64,000 bases of DNA, taken from assembly GCF_000143535.2 (NCBI RefSeq), contig NC_037317.1, forward strand, positions 1,736,001 to 1,800,000, in the 5' to 3' direction. The notes under the pieces are model-generated. The model searched no databases and had not been told where the DNA came from. It worked only from the letters and a program-made list of their open reading frames with translations. Position numbers and translations under genes: made by a program. Below are positions 23,201 through 34,436 of this stretch, piece by piece. Source of the DNA: Botrytis cinerea B05.10 (lineage: Eukaryota > Ascomycota > Leotiomycetes > Helotiales > Sclerotiniaceae). Position 1 is the stretch's first letter, and the number at the start of each line of letters is the position of its first letter.

Positions 23201-24816
23201 CAAGAGTAAAGTAGATTCCAAATATCAGGCAAAAGCCACCAACCTACCTCTTCATCACTCCCAAGGGAGAGAAGTTTGGAAAAAACGTATGCAAGTACAA
23301 GAGGAGCTCCCAGTGCCATTGAATAAAACGGAATATAATAAGCAGCGGATTTTGCGAGCCATTTGTAGAATATCAACCCTTTTCGCCAAACGATCTTTTC
23401 TCCGAACAACCCGCGTCTGGCCAAGACTATTTCTAGGTCCCCAAGATCAGGCTCTTGCTTCTCCAATTGTGGTAACTCTAGATATATTTGTTCTGGACAT
23501 AAACCAACGTCGAACGGGTGTGGGTATGGGTACCATTCGACCTCCACAAACGGTGTGGGAGTTGCTTTGATGTTTTCAGGATCTTCAATGTACACATATA
23601 TGACAAGTCTACATCTGACCAGTTTGACTTGCTTTTCGAGCTCGTTTAGATCTTTCAAGTCTGGTGGTGGCACAGAAATGTCTCCAAAAGCATTCTTCGA
23701 AACTTCGGAGATATTGTGCCAACTTGGGCCGGCTTTGTAATGTTTCCAGAATGATAAAGGAAGGCAAGGAATAGTGGGGTGTGGGAAAGGCGTATAATCC
23801 TCTAATGTTTCTGTAAGGATATCCGTCCCTGTCATGGCAGCAACCTCAACTGTTAATTCTGCTGCTCTTTCGTAAAGAATCTCAATTTCATGCTCGTCGA
23901 TTTTATCGGCGGTTGGCAGCCAAAGATTCTGTGCTTCGCTGCTCAGCCATTGTCTTGCTCGAGCTTGTGCTACTCTGCGAATTTTGCCATTTGTTGTGTC
24001 TGCGATGCCCCTACTATGGCTATACTCCTCTCGAGGCCTAAGTAATCTAATGATATTCGCTCGGAAGGATCTAGCAACAAGCTCGTTTTGGAAGGACTTA
24101 TCTATGCAATACTGCATTAGGTGACATAATAATTTTACTTTGGATGGTTATTACTTACACCGGAGGAGATCATAATATAATTGGTCGACAGGATTTTGTG
24201 GACCATTGACTGTCTCATTCAAGGTTTTTGTATCATCCAAGAAGAAGAAGGGATTCTTCAAGATTGTTGTCGCAATATGATGAAACAGGGACGCAGCAAT
24301 CAAATCCTGGCGTAGATCCCGATTGCTATACTCGGGAAAAGGGGTTCTGGTATTGCCAAAGAGATTTTCAAAATTAATTAAGCCACGCAAGAAAGGCTTT
24401 GGTTGATGATAATAATCGATGTCTGGAGAGTCTAAGTCGTTTTCCTGCGCTTGCCTTGCAATTCGGTTTGAAACCGAGTCAATGCTGTTATTATACCAAA
24501 ACAAAGCATTGTATTTTGGCTGTATGTCGAGCTCGTCGGATTCTTTTGGGGGTGCTACTTTTGGTAAGGTACCGTCGTAGCCATGTGCTGCATTGAACCA
24601 CTGGCTCAAATCTCCCCACGTTTGCTTAACAGGTCCATCCAATACAGCATAATCATAAGCTGCATCGCCGAGATCCAATTCGAGATTGTGGAGGCCATTA
24701 AATTGGGGAGTTGGCTTGGCCTTTTTGCCCTTGTAAACTTCCTTGATGAAATCTTGAAGCCCCGGACTTCTCAAAAAATCGGGTAACGGTTCGTGTTGCC
24801 ATTCAGAGCCCTCCAT
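20252..24816 (-). CDS. Very large orphan multi-pass membrane protein with Leu-Gly repeats
   Basis: Three exons, 24816-24159, 24101-20457 and 20394-20252, give about 1481 aa. The first intron (57 bp) has a CTAAT branch and uses the ATAG acceptor; the nearer CAG would break frame. The second joins PQ to WFPYFHLMIGTFIGTFIY. The N-terminal ~460 residues look soluble (PLPDFLRSPGLQDFIKEVYK). Hydrophobic segments follow at about residues 475-660. An acidic linker leads to a region at about 740-920 of degenerate units of the type S-x-L-G-x-x-L-x-x-S, such as SLLGYILTGS and SLLGSILTGS. More membrane segments fill roughly 1080-1480. I recognise no family. A membrane scaffold is possible but speculative. 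The start could lie in an unseen upstream exon. Confidence 0.75.
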
Positions 24817-25887
24817 ATTGTCGAGAATTGATTCGGGCGGTATGTTTTTCAAGATAATACAATACCAGTCCAGTTAATCTGATGGTTTGAAGCTCGTCAG
24901 AATCACTCGAATAAAGTAACATGCGGAGTTGCGTTCAAAGAAGTCTTTGTTGGTAGAATGCGGCTTCAAATTGCTTCAATGCATTCCTTGAAATAAAACT
25001 CTTGTTCTCTTTGACAAAGAGCGAATAAACTTGGCATTGTGCCATCCGTCTTTCACACTAAGCTTTCTCTTTTGACCGGAAAAGCTCAAATCTCCCAGTA
25101 CTTGTGATTTGCTGAAGATGTAGAGAGGGGCGGAGAGAAGCACGAAAGTGTAAGGTCTAACATGTTGGGAGCTCTCCGTCATTGTAGTGCAAGATAGTAC
25201 CTCTCTAAGCAAAGGACAGACATCAACGGGTAGTTTGCGACGAATGTGGCTTGTTCGGTTTACTATATCAAATCAATGGCACCCGTTTGTGAAGTGCGAT
25301 AATGAAACTTCGGTGAAATTGCTCGTAATTCCAGTAAAATCGGGTTTCTAGAAATTTGGAAGGTAGCAATGTACGGTTGCACGACGTATGGTTCTATCTG
25401 ATTGTCCAGCTGTCGAGTGTCAGTCGTGCATATTGATCAGCGAATTTTTTTATGAATAGCCAATAGACCATTGAAGATTCTTATTTGGAAAGATTGGATA
25501 AATACACTTCAGGCTGTTAAAGAAATATGTGAGATTCGAGTCTGATGTACTTAAAACAGAGAGCCCAGCAATTCGAATTCTGATCTTAAGAAAATATCGT
25601 GTATCAAGAGCCAGAACCTGACATCTGCGATATGTAGAGCTACGGCAATATTGTGTTGTCCATAATTTGCTCACGACACGCGAGTATTCTTGTTTTGATA
25701 CAATGAGGTGCCGACTAGGCTATGTGAAAAGTATCCTGCATTCTCTGTTTAATGGTATCAAGGTTTAGGAAACGCTAAGTAAATCCATACACCCCCAGCC
25801 AGCCCAATAACGCCTTGTCATCATGCCTCCAACTCACTATTACAATTGTCCGAAGAAAGCCTGGACTAAAACACCCGAAAGCCCTGT
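24817..25887. other. Intergenic region
   Basis: No convincing gene. Minus ORFs at 24976-25212 and 25450-25674 are short and featureless. Confidence 0.5.
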
Positions 25888-26827
25888 TTATTTTCCCAAT
25901 AACATCTTCAAAACCATGACTACTAAGCATAACACTATGCCAGCAATAGCCCGATCGACCCATGCGGGTACACCTTCATCTGACTGAACACGGGCTTGTG
26001 CCATTTGTCTTTGAGGTTGAGGATGTTGAGGAAGTGGTATCGTAGCTGTGGGCTGAGGTACCGTTTGCGCTGGCATCGCAGCTGGATACTCACTCTCAGC
26101 CTGTGCCGGCGTTACCTCCTCCGTGGATTTACTATTCTCGTCGTCTATTTCCTTATTTGATCCCGTTTCCGCTTTCGTCTCTTTCTTGAGCCCTATTTGC
26201 ATGTCAGGTGGTATTGTCTCCTCTTCTCTGTTAGAACTGGTCCCTTCACCCTCGAGTTCCTTCGCAAGTTGTTCTGCTTCTCCTAAAATCTCCTCGCAGC
26301 TCTTTCCACCACAAATGCCGCACTTCCACCCCCTGCTCTCCCCTGCTATTCTCTTTCTAATGCTATCGCTCGCATCAACCCCTCCCAATTGCCCCGAAGG
26401 ACTGGTTTCCATAAAGGATCTGAGAGCTACCAAGGCGGTTCGTATTCCCCACGCAGGCTGCCATGTTTCCTCATGATGCCCACTTATACTCAAACAGATT
26501 TCGCGATTCACCTCAAACCTTCCACTGGGCGTCAGAAATCTAAAGGAAGGAGGTCGAAGGGGATATTGGGGAGGCAAAACAATGCGTCCGTGATAGATAC
26601 CCTCGGCAAACGATGAGGATGGAGGGCCGCGCAATGTGAAATGCCAATCAAACAAATCGGTATCCGAAGCCGGAGAAGCTGTGTAGTCAGGAGATGGATG
26701 TTGTGAGAGTTCGGCGGCTTCTTTCACTGCGCCACCGATTAACACATGCGAGAAACGATCTTGGGGCACAGAATAACTTACTGATGCGCTTCAACGTGGG
26801 AGATTTCGTATTGAAACCAGGCGCCAT
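25888..26827 (-). CDS. Tail-anchored ubiquitin-conjugating enzyme, UBE2J1/Ubc6 type
   Basis: E2 of ER-associated degradation, anchored in the ER membrane by a C-terminal helix. Exons are 26827-26782 and 26726-25888 (55-bp intron), giving 294 aa. Splicing restores SPTLKRIMKEAAELSQHPSP, the family N-terminus, which confirms the small first exon. The UBC fold follows: WHFTLRGPPSSSFAEGIYHG and RIVLPPQYPLRPPSFRFLTP. The catalytic Cys is in EICLSISGHHEETWQPAW. As usual for this subfamily, the HPN motif is replaced by a TPSGRF-type sequence. A disordered acidic then Pro/Gln-rich linker (~150-265) precedes the C-terminal anchor AIAGIVLCLVVMVLKMLLGK. A CGICGGKSC motif sits after the UBC domain. Confidence 0.93.
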
Positions 26828-27661
26828 GTTTGAGGATTGATCGGAAAACAGTAATTGAACTTCTGGGCTCGTAAGAGAGTAGTGACCTGACCTATTCTCT
26901 GAAAGATCAATACTATGTTTGAAGAATCGTTTGTGTGCAGAATGAGGAATGGATTTCTTTTAAATGATTAGTGGCTGGGCTGGCTCGTTCAACGCTATGG
27001 TGTCACTAAACCGGTCGATCGAAGTTACAAGCGCGGAGAGCACCAGAGCACATGTCGTAGATAACGATTATGATGTTGCGATAACGTGGCCTCGTCGATG
27101 ATTACATAATCACATATTGGATCCACCAGACCACCCTTCTCACACCACCCATTTCATTCCTCGCCAGTTCCAATCTCAGAAAGGGGTGAGTTAGATGGGT
27201 CGATGTCTATCCATCTAGAATGCACCTCCTAGCCGCTTATCTGACTGCCTAGGTGTGCGTTTGGATTTTGAGATATCAGATCACGGTTCTTTTCACCCGT
27301 TGAGATATGCATTCATGTGTGTTATACTGTTGTCAATCCGAGAAGATAAGGAGTAGCAGCCGAGCAAACCTAGAGCCAGGGACAAAATAGAGCGTGAGGA
27401 AAAGGAGGTGAAAGGTAGAGGAGTGTTGAAGCGATTTGCAAGGGAGAGAATATACGAGACGACCTATAGAAGATTTTCTGCGGTGGCTTTGTTCGATCAT
27501 AGACATGATAATATTATAAGATAGCATATTTCGAGATTCCGTATATCCATCCATCCATCCACCGACATTATGAGTATCCAAAGCTTAATCTGTATCATAC
27601 AAAGGACGAAATTGATGATCTCCAACCCGGAGAAAAACGTTGTAAACCTTGAAATCTAGTA
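26828..27661. other. Intergenic region up to the MITE
   Basis: No supported gene. Holds the E2 gene promoter at the left and short TCCA repeats near 27547-27562. Confidence 0.55.
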
Positions 27662-27880
27662 GTCGGTTCTTGTAAGCGGCCTCCTAGTTTCTAGTCGGGG
27701 GAAGCGGTTGTCCCCGTTCAAAAAATGTTATACTATCTGAAAACAAATTATATTATTAAATTCATGGTTTTATTTTGGGAATTGAATAAATCGCCTATGA
27801 AAAATCTAAGAGAACAACCGCTTTCCGGGGACAATCGCTTTCCCCGGCTAGGAACTAGGAGGCCGCTTACAAGAACCGAC
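27662..27880. mobile_element. 219-bp MITE with ~55-bp terminal inverted repeats and TA flanks
   Basis: The left end begins GTCGGTTCTTGTAAGCGGCC and the right end is its reverse complement. The two arms (27662-27716 and 27826-27880) pair over about 55 bases with about four mismatches. Both ends are flanked by TA (27660-27661 and 27881-27882), the target-site duplication of Tc1/mariner-type elements. The ~110-bp core is AT-rich and has no ORF, so this is a non-autonomous miniature element. The right TA lies directly after the TAA stop of the PFA3 gene. Confidence 0.9.
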
Positions 27881-27882
27881 TA

Positions 27883-29431
27883 TTAGTCTATATCATCATC
27901 GTGTCCATGTCCATGTCCATCCCATTCTCTCGTGTCATCCTTTTGTCGTGCTATCGTATTTCCTAATAATGTATTCGTAACCACCCCAACTCTCTGGGGC
28001 CACCCAGCAGCAGCTTTTCGGTCGAGGATTTTTCTTTCGGCCTCATCCTCGTCACTACTTATTTCGTAAGGATCTTCATCGCTGTCTCTAGGCTGCAGTG
28101 TTTGCATCGAGACGGAGTTCGAGTCTGCTTCATCCACATATTGATTAGGACTGCGCCCCAAGATTCGGTCTGCTTTGGATTGACGGTTGGCTCTAGCAGG
28201 TTGTGTGGGATAAGAAACATAATGTCTGCCAGCTCCCTCCGATCTTGGAAGGGGTACCATTGGATATTCTGGCTCGCCCCAGCCAGCAGCTCTTTCTCTA
28301 TTTCTTTGTTCTTCTCTCTCTCGGGCAAGCTTTTCTCGAGCCTCCAACCATTTTGGACTTGCCTCCCAACTCCATCCATCTCCAGTGGTAGTGGGTATAG
28401 GAACCGCCCATAATAATGCCCTGGGTCCAAATAAATGCTTGAAGTTTCTCCTCCACCCAAGATCAAAAGCGCTAGGTAATTTTTCTGAATCTTGTTCGTC
28501 AAGATATTCCTCATATCGATTTCTTGCTCGAGCTCTCTCTAATTGTTCGTATGATCCATGACCTTGATCTTCAGGGATGTGTTGATGTTGCATAGTCTTT
28601 CTCAATGGAGATAAATATCTCGTCTTCTCGAGGCACTCGATTGTCGTTTGACCGCGGGATGATAGTAAAATATGCCATCCTGTAAAACCTGCTAAGACCA
28701 ATCCTATAATTCCGGAAATTACCACTAGCATCACATAATTGACGGGTAACAACGAATCGGTATATTCTCCATCGCTCAGAATCTCCCTCCAAACCCAAGT
28801 CCCGGAGACTGCGAAACAGAGAAAACAGAATAATGTTGTATATATTAGGAATAAGAGGAAGGCCTTATAATTCCGCAGTCCAACGCAGGTAGCTAACCAC
28901 GGGCAATGATGATCCATCTTTAACACACAGATTCCGCATGTTGAGCAATGGTGAGTTCGATCTGGCTTTCTTGCCTGACATTTCTTGCAATAGCGCAATT
29001 CCCCGTTCGATTTCACCGTGAAGTTTGTTGCCACAGGATTGTGTGTCGGAAGGGCGCTATATCCATGGTTTGCGGCCGTGGTAGTTCCTGGACTCGTGAA
29101 GACCGCAGTCGTGTATGACCAATTCAGGAGGAGATATATAATGATTCCTAGAAATGACGTCCCCTTTCCTGTGAGAAATTAGCTTTGTAAAATTTTGTTT
29201 GCGACAATGAAGCCTACCTATCCAGTGTGTTCTGCTGCCGTCTGCCAGAAATCCAATTGTAGTTTCTACCCAGACAGCCCATGTTGTAATACTGTACACA
29301 AATACAAGGGGGAAGTAAGTTGCGCCAATGCAACAATAACGTTCGCACTTTCTAGCCCATTTTCGAGACATTCTTGAAGGGCCGGGAGATCTAGAAGGGC
29401 TTGGTGGCGATAGGTTAGCCATGGGATTCAT
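27883..29431 (-). CDS. PFA3: DHHC palmitoyltransferase Pfa3
   Basis: S-acyltransferase of vacuolar/endomembranes; in yeast Pfa3 palmitoylates Vac8. Exons are 29431-29218 and 29168-27883, giving 499 aa. Motifs in order: N-terminal KCERYCCIGATYFPLVFVYS (TM1), TSFLGIIIYLLLNWSYTTAV (TM2), the cysteine-rich domain CKKCQARKPDRTHHCSTCG, catalytic KMDHHCPWLATCVGLRNYKA (DHHC intact), then two further TM segments and TTIECLEKTR (TTxE motif). A long charged C-terminal tail ends in a His/Asp run. The intron joins THWIG to KGTSFLG. The stop TAA at 27885-27883 is followed at once by the MITE, so the whole 3' UTR begins in transposon sequence. Confidence 0.93.
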
Positions 29432-29458
29432 CAGAGAAACATGACTTTAAAATTCGCA

Positions 29459-29809
29459 TTATTTAAGGAGTTGTTGGAATAACAGACCAGCTGGTGTTTG
29501 TGTTCCGTCCCGTTCATTAGAGGCTGAGCTTCGTTGATTATTAAACACAGGCACAGATCGGCCTCCGTAGAGTAGACCGGGCTTCCGAGAACAAAGATGA
29601 TGGATGACAGTGAGACAATTCACACAAACTTCACTCACTAACGAATCATCAATGTGGCATTCCGGTCCAATGCAATGAGCAACGAGCAACGAGCAACGAG
29701 CAATTGGAATTCCTTGGTAGGATGCAATATTCTTGATCCAAGGATTTATCAGTATTCGAATCCATTTGACCGTGGCTTCCCAATATTGAACATCGCTAGT
29801 TTTGCTCAT
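29459..29809 (-). CDS. Doubtful small Cys/His-rich ORF
   Basis: 116 codons from the ATG at 29809 (MSKTSDVQYWEATVKWIRIL). A Cys/His cluster (HCIGPECHIDDSLVSEVCVN, then C and HH) could bind zinc. No family is recognised and no intron support is visible. It may be chance, or a remnant of a larger gene. Confidence 0.22.
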   Translation of the reverse strand: MSKTSDVQYWEATVKWIRILINPWIKNIASYQGIPIARCSLLVAHCIGPECHIDDSLVSEVCVNCLTVIHHLCSRKPGLLYGGRSVPVFNNQRSSASNERDGTQTPAGLLFQQLLK

Positions 29810-29929
29810 ACTCGCTCGTCTATACACGGGATTGCCTCTGCAGTTGGCGAGTAGCAGCAGTTGTAAATTCAATATCTACAAGGTCTAACATGTAGCCTTA
29901 TCATTTAGTACTAAGCAGTATCTAATGTG

Positions 29930-30409
29930 TTACATGAACTCTCTGTCGTCCTGCCACCGCAAGGCTCTTGCATTCGGGTAGAGATTGTCGGATACCTTGG
30001 TGGAAGCGGAGGGAATGTTTCTAAGTCTCCCTGTAATTCCTGAAGCCTCAGCAGGTGAGCCATAGAGTGGTTCTGCTTGATGGCTGATTTGCAGAGAATT
30101 TCGTTCACGGTGTCTCGCCGAATCGTCACTCTTTCCATCAGGCTGGAGATTTGTAAGATATGATTTCTTCAGCTCCCTAACCCACTTGAGCTCGGTATAG
30201 CTCGCACTCCTACTTGCCATCGTCAAGTACAAACGTGGCCCTGAAAGATGAAGATATCTGGCCATCAATGGGGTCCTAAGAATTTGAAGCAATCGAAATA
30301 ATGGTTGAATGGGAGAACCACCTTGAATAAGGGATGAGGTCTCGCTTTGTCTGCACCAGAGAGCATGATGCCTATTTGCAGTGCTAGCATTCTGTGGCCT
30401 TCCTCTCAT
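29930..30409 (-). CDS. Doubtful orphan ORF
   Basis: 159 codons from an ATG (MRGRPQNASTANRHHALWCR) to TAA. Arg/Ser-rich, no domain, overlapped by another minus ORF in a different frame. Reported only because it is the longest open frame in this stretch. Confidence 0.2.
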   Translation of the reverse strand: MRGRPQNASTANRHHALWCRQSETSSLIQGGSPIQPLFRLLQILRTPLMARYLHLSGPRLYLTMASRSASYTELKWVRELKKSYLTNLQPDGKSDDSARHRERNSLQISHQAEPLYGSPAEASGITGRLRNIPSASTKVSDNLYPNARALRWQDDREFM

Positions 30410-31308
30410 GGATTATTGTCTGAACTGTTTCGGATAGCCAGCATATTTCATTCTTGGTTCTTTTGAGGCGTATCGGCCGATGTTCAAGGTGAGTATGCAC
30501 AGCGAATGCATGACTGATAATCATGCTGTCGCTTGGAGTAGTCGTGTCTTCGAAGAGCAAGCATATCACCATGGTCAACAGGAGAAACATTTGTTTGGTG
30601 TTGACAAAGGAAGAGGCGTTTCTTTCACTTGATATGTACAAGTAGACACAAATAGATAATACTCCGATAAGATCCGTGGTGTTGTGTGTTAAAAAAAGAG
30701 GTGATGGCTGCCCACATAGGCGCAGACTATCGGCGATTCTATTCACTTCTCTATCTTTTTTCTCTCTCCTCTTTTCCCCTCCGATTCCCCTTCTTATTGT
30801 CGAAAGAAATTCACTGTCAGTCGGTTGTTCACTGGTTTTTATCGTTGTGGTATAAATTTAGTGTGAAAAGTGATATCTGCTGCTGCCGTTGCTGCTGCCG
30901 TTGCCCGTGACTCTAGTCTTAGCCTGGTTTTCTTCTTTCCCAATTTGCTTATTCTGTATACGTAACTACACAACCAAAAGTCAAGACCTCCCACTCCCTT
31001 CTCACTTCTTTACACAATAAACAATTTTCCCACAAACTCATATTCTTCACACCACGATTTTCCGTACGTGGTGAGCTGTATCTTTTTTCTTTCTTTCAGA
31101 TTTCCTTCCTCAGTTGGCCAAACCACAAGGAAAGCAGGAGGTCGTCATAATAACATCCTTTCTCTTCATTTAGTCTTTCTTTCCAGACCGGAATTCCATG
31201 TGCCTCGGATCAACAATATCACGGTCTACAATACTCTTTACATCCTCATAGACGACATCAACAACCAGAATACCCGGTACCTTTGAAAACAATTAGATTC
31301 TCATCGAA

Positions 31309-33271
31309 ATGGCTGCTAAAGACACAAATATTGTTGAGCATGATACCAAGGTAGACTGCAGGCTCTGTAACATCACCTTTGAGGATTGGACTGCCTTCCA
31401 TAATCACAAATTAGCCCACAAAGATCACATCTGTTGTGACATCTGCAGCACAGACTTTCATACTGAGGAAGGTCTGAAGCGTCATCGAACTCTAGTAGGC
31501 TAATTTAAATCGATTTACTTGTGAGCCATCATTGACTGACATCTCATGAAACTCTAGGTCCACCCAAAGGAACAAGATCTCAAGTGTATGGCTTGTGGCA
31601 GAAAGTTTATTCGTCTGGGATCTCTAATTAATCACCTTGAACTTGATAGCTGTTGCGCAATAAACCCTGAAGAGAGACATAGCCTGGCAGCTAGCAGACG
31701 CCAACGTCAACAACTGCATGCAAAATTCAAGGCTAATCTGAAGGAGATTGACGACACTGCCGGCCCAAGAACTAATAACAGCCTTTTAGACTCGCAGGAT
31801 ATTTCTACAAACTCTTTGGATGTCAAGCTGCTGGCGCCAATCTTCAAGTCATCGCCACCAAATTTTGAGAGTGAAATAGTTACCAATTTTGAGTTCGGTG
31901 GATGGGAAACTACTAGTAACTCCCCAAGCCTTTCTCTTCTTGACGTGAGCTTACGATCATTTAGTCCTGGAAGAAGATATACCATCGAATACTTTTAACG
32001 AAGAGATTATAAATACTACCCCTGCTCCCGTCATGGAGTTACAACCAGAGGAGGACTTGATTTCTTTCGGAGAAGTCGATAAAGCCATGAGTATACCATG
32101 GGGTATAACTTCAAAGAAAGCAGCCAAGGAGAAACCAAAGCCCACTGAAGAGGTTCAGTACGAGTATGTCGAGAATTCATTTCCGGTTGCAATTGCGCCT
32201 TCCATGAAAGAAGATAACTTCCCACCTTTGCCAAATGGAAGCCAATTCAGGGATGCCGGCATGAAAGCTCCAAACTTCATGGATGCACCACTCGAGGACT
32301 CAAAGTTTACTTCCATCTGGGACACCAAACACATGTTTGCAAATTCCCGAAAGTCCATCGCCCCACCATCTATAGAGGCGCCAGCGGTGACAGGTGTAGC
32401 TACCCGAACCGGTGGGCTTCCACCTCTTCGCATGCGGGCTCTTGTCACCCCTTTACCCGAGAAGGAACATGCACCATACGACCCTAAAGATCCTTCATTC
32501 CGCTCACAAAGATACTGGGTTGCGTTCACCCGAAAGTACCAGTGTCCTCACCGGTTTTGCAAGTAAGTAGTGTCAATTGACCAATCAGAACCATTCTCTA
32601 ACACGTTTAAAGGAAAAGTTATGATGCTGAAACTGCCTTCATCCAACATTTACTTTCTGCCATACACACCTCAGACAATAGACTTATCTGTCCTAATTGC
32701 TACGTAAGTACAGCGAATTTATTTATTTCGTATTTCTCAATCCTAACTCCTATTCACACAATTACTGCATTTTTCCTCCTTTGTTACTTGGTACCAATTT
32801 GTTTATGGAATGTTCTATCCTGCATCGCACAATGGCTCATTCACAATCCGTCGAAGTCGTTACACTTTTGCTCAATGTGTCGTCCATTACCTGAATTCAT
32901 TTTATTCATATTTTGCTGGATCATATTTCCAATGTTAACATCATAACGGAAAGCGATTTAAGTACTTGATTGCGCTGTTACTAACCATTGTATAGAGAGG
33001 TTTCGGAACGTACACAGCCCTGACACAACATTGTGAGTCTCAAGGGGTTCGTTGCAAAATCCGCGAAGCAGTTAATTACGGCAAGGTCGTCAATGATATT
33101 ACTGCTAGTGTGGCCGATGTTGTAGGTAAGCATGAAGATGAAACAGTAAAGTATACCGTCAAGGAGGAAGGGTTTGGAGATTTGGCCAAGAAGTACAGGG
33201 AAGCCGGAGAGAAAAATGCTAAGAAAAAGGTAAACTATTGGGAAAACCGCGAAACAGAATTCGAGTGGTAA
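31309..33271 (+). CDS. C2H2 zinc-finger protein, five exons
   Basis: Probable nuclear nucleic-acid-binding protein. Exons are 31309-31494, 31558-31915, 31965-32562, 32613-32703 and 32996-33271, giving 502 aa, with every junction in frame. Finger 1 is CRLCNITF...HNHKLAH. Finger 2 (CDICSTDF...KRH, then TLVH) is split by intron 1, and splicing supplies its last His, which supports the model. Finger 3 is CMACGRKF...NHLELDSC. The middle region is disordered with EDLISFGE. Near the C-terminus are two more degenerate fingers (CPHRFCKKSYDAETAFIQH, and CPNCYRGFGTYTALTQHC across intron 4). The C-terminus is KVNYWENRETEFEW. A GTAAGT overlapping the stop (33267) leaves open a further exon. The target is unknown. 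Confidence 0.85.
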
Positions 33272-34436
33272 GTGTCAGGATAGACACAGGATAATGATAT
33301 CTTGAATTCCCTTCTTATTGTGATGGGTAGACGTTGAGATTTAGGGTCGCTGGACGTATTCTCACTCAATTCTTTCTTTCAGATCTCGCCTTGGCCTTTC
33401 TTTATTTCTTTTAAGTAACGCTGAAAATTTCCAGTATTTTATGGCAATTACTTTGGTTGTCAAAAAACAATAGCTTAGCACAATCGAGATGTTCTAAAAG
33501 ATACCTTTTGGCTTTGGCGTTGAAGATAAAAAAAAAGTAAGACTTGCAATGACCGCTTAGATAGAGAAAGATCTCACCTACTAGTTTTCTCTCTCTACCG
33601 CCTTTCATCAGTAAATGAATGTACGAGAATCTGACTACTCACAACTATAACCTTGCTTGGAATCGCTTACAAAGGAGAGAAAATTTTCTGGGATGGAGGA
33701 AAAGAAGAAAAAAGGCTTGTTTCAAGACCGACTTGTTGTTTCTGTCATAGAGATGCGCTGGCTAAATTTGGTAGATGTTTGCTATACGGATGCTCCCAGT
33801 AATGATTTTTTGTTGTCATGCATATAGTTCCATCTGATCCAGATGAGTTATTATGTAGTGTAGTCCCTGGCGGTCGTTGAATTGATGAATCGTTCAAACC
33901 ATAAGGCACGCAGCTTAGAACTAGCTGTTGATCATTGATATACCAATAAGATGTTTGCTAACTGCGGGTATGCCAACTAGAAGGATGGATTGTTGATAAT
34001 TCTAGGAGTTTATAAGAGGAGATGAAGTTGAGGTTGCTAAGCATAGAACAGGATAGATCAAGGGAAGTGTGTTAAATTCGACATATGTATTATATTTCGC
34101 CTTTTCACTCCCACATGATCATTCTCTTATATATCCATTGCTTCGAGCAACTTACTTTGATTGTTCAAGCATTATTTGAGTTTGAATGTACATCTTGAAA
34201 TTATACATCCAAGCCTTGATATTCTCGCTCGCTTCCGCTAGCAAGGATTGACCTGCATATGTAAAATAACATGAGTGGTGGAAGAACTAAGGCTCGGGAC
34301 AATGTTAAGGGTATACGTGCATGTGTGACGTCGGTAGTTAAAATCTGGGGTAATTTTTCTGTTCCTGGAAGAGGAGAATCGGTCGATGTCTATATCTATC
34401 GACGCATTTACCAATTGAAATGCTACTCAAATCAAT
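33272..34436. other. Intergenic region
   Basis: No supported gene; short ORFs only. Upstream region of the secreted glycosidase-like gene. Confidence 0.5.

Larger units (their letters stand above)
29432..31308. other. Upstream region of PFA3 and of the C2H2 gene, only doubtful ORFs
   Basis: Divergent promoters of PFA3 and the zinc-finger gene must lie here. Two minus-strand ORFs with ATG (29459-29809 and 29930-30409) are listed separately. GAGCAAC is repeated about four times at 29680-29703. The last 450 bases are pyrimidine-rich leader sequence. Confidence 0.45.
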
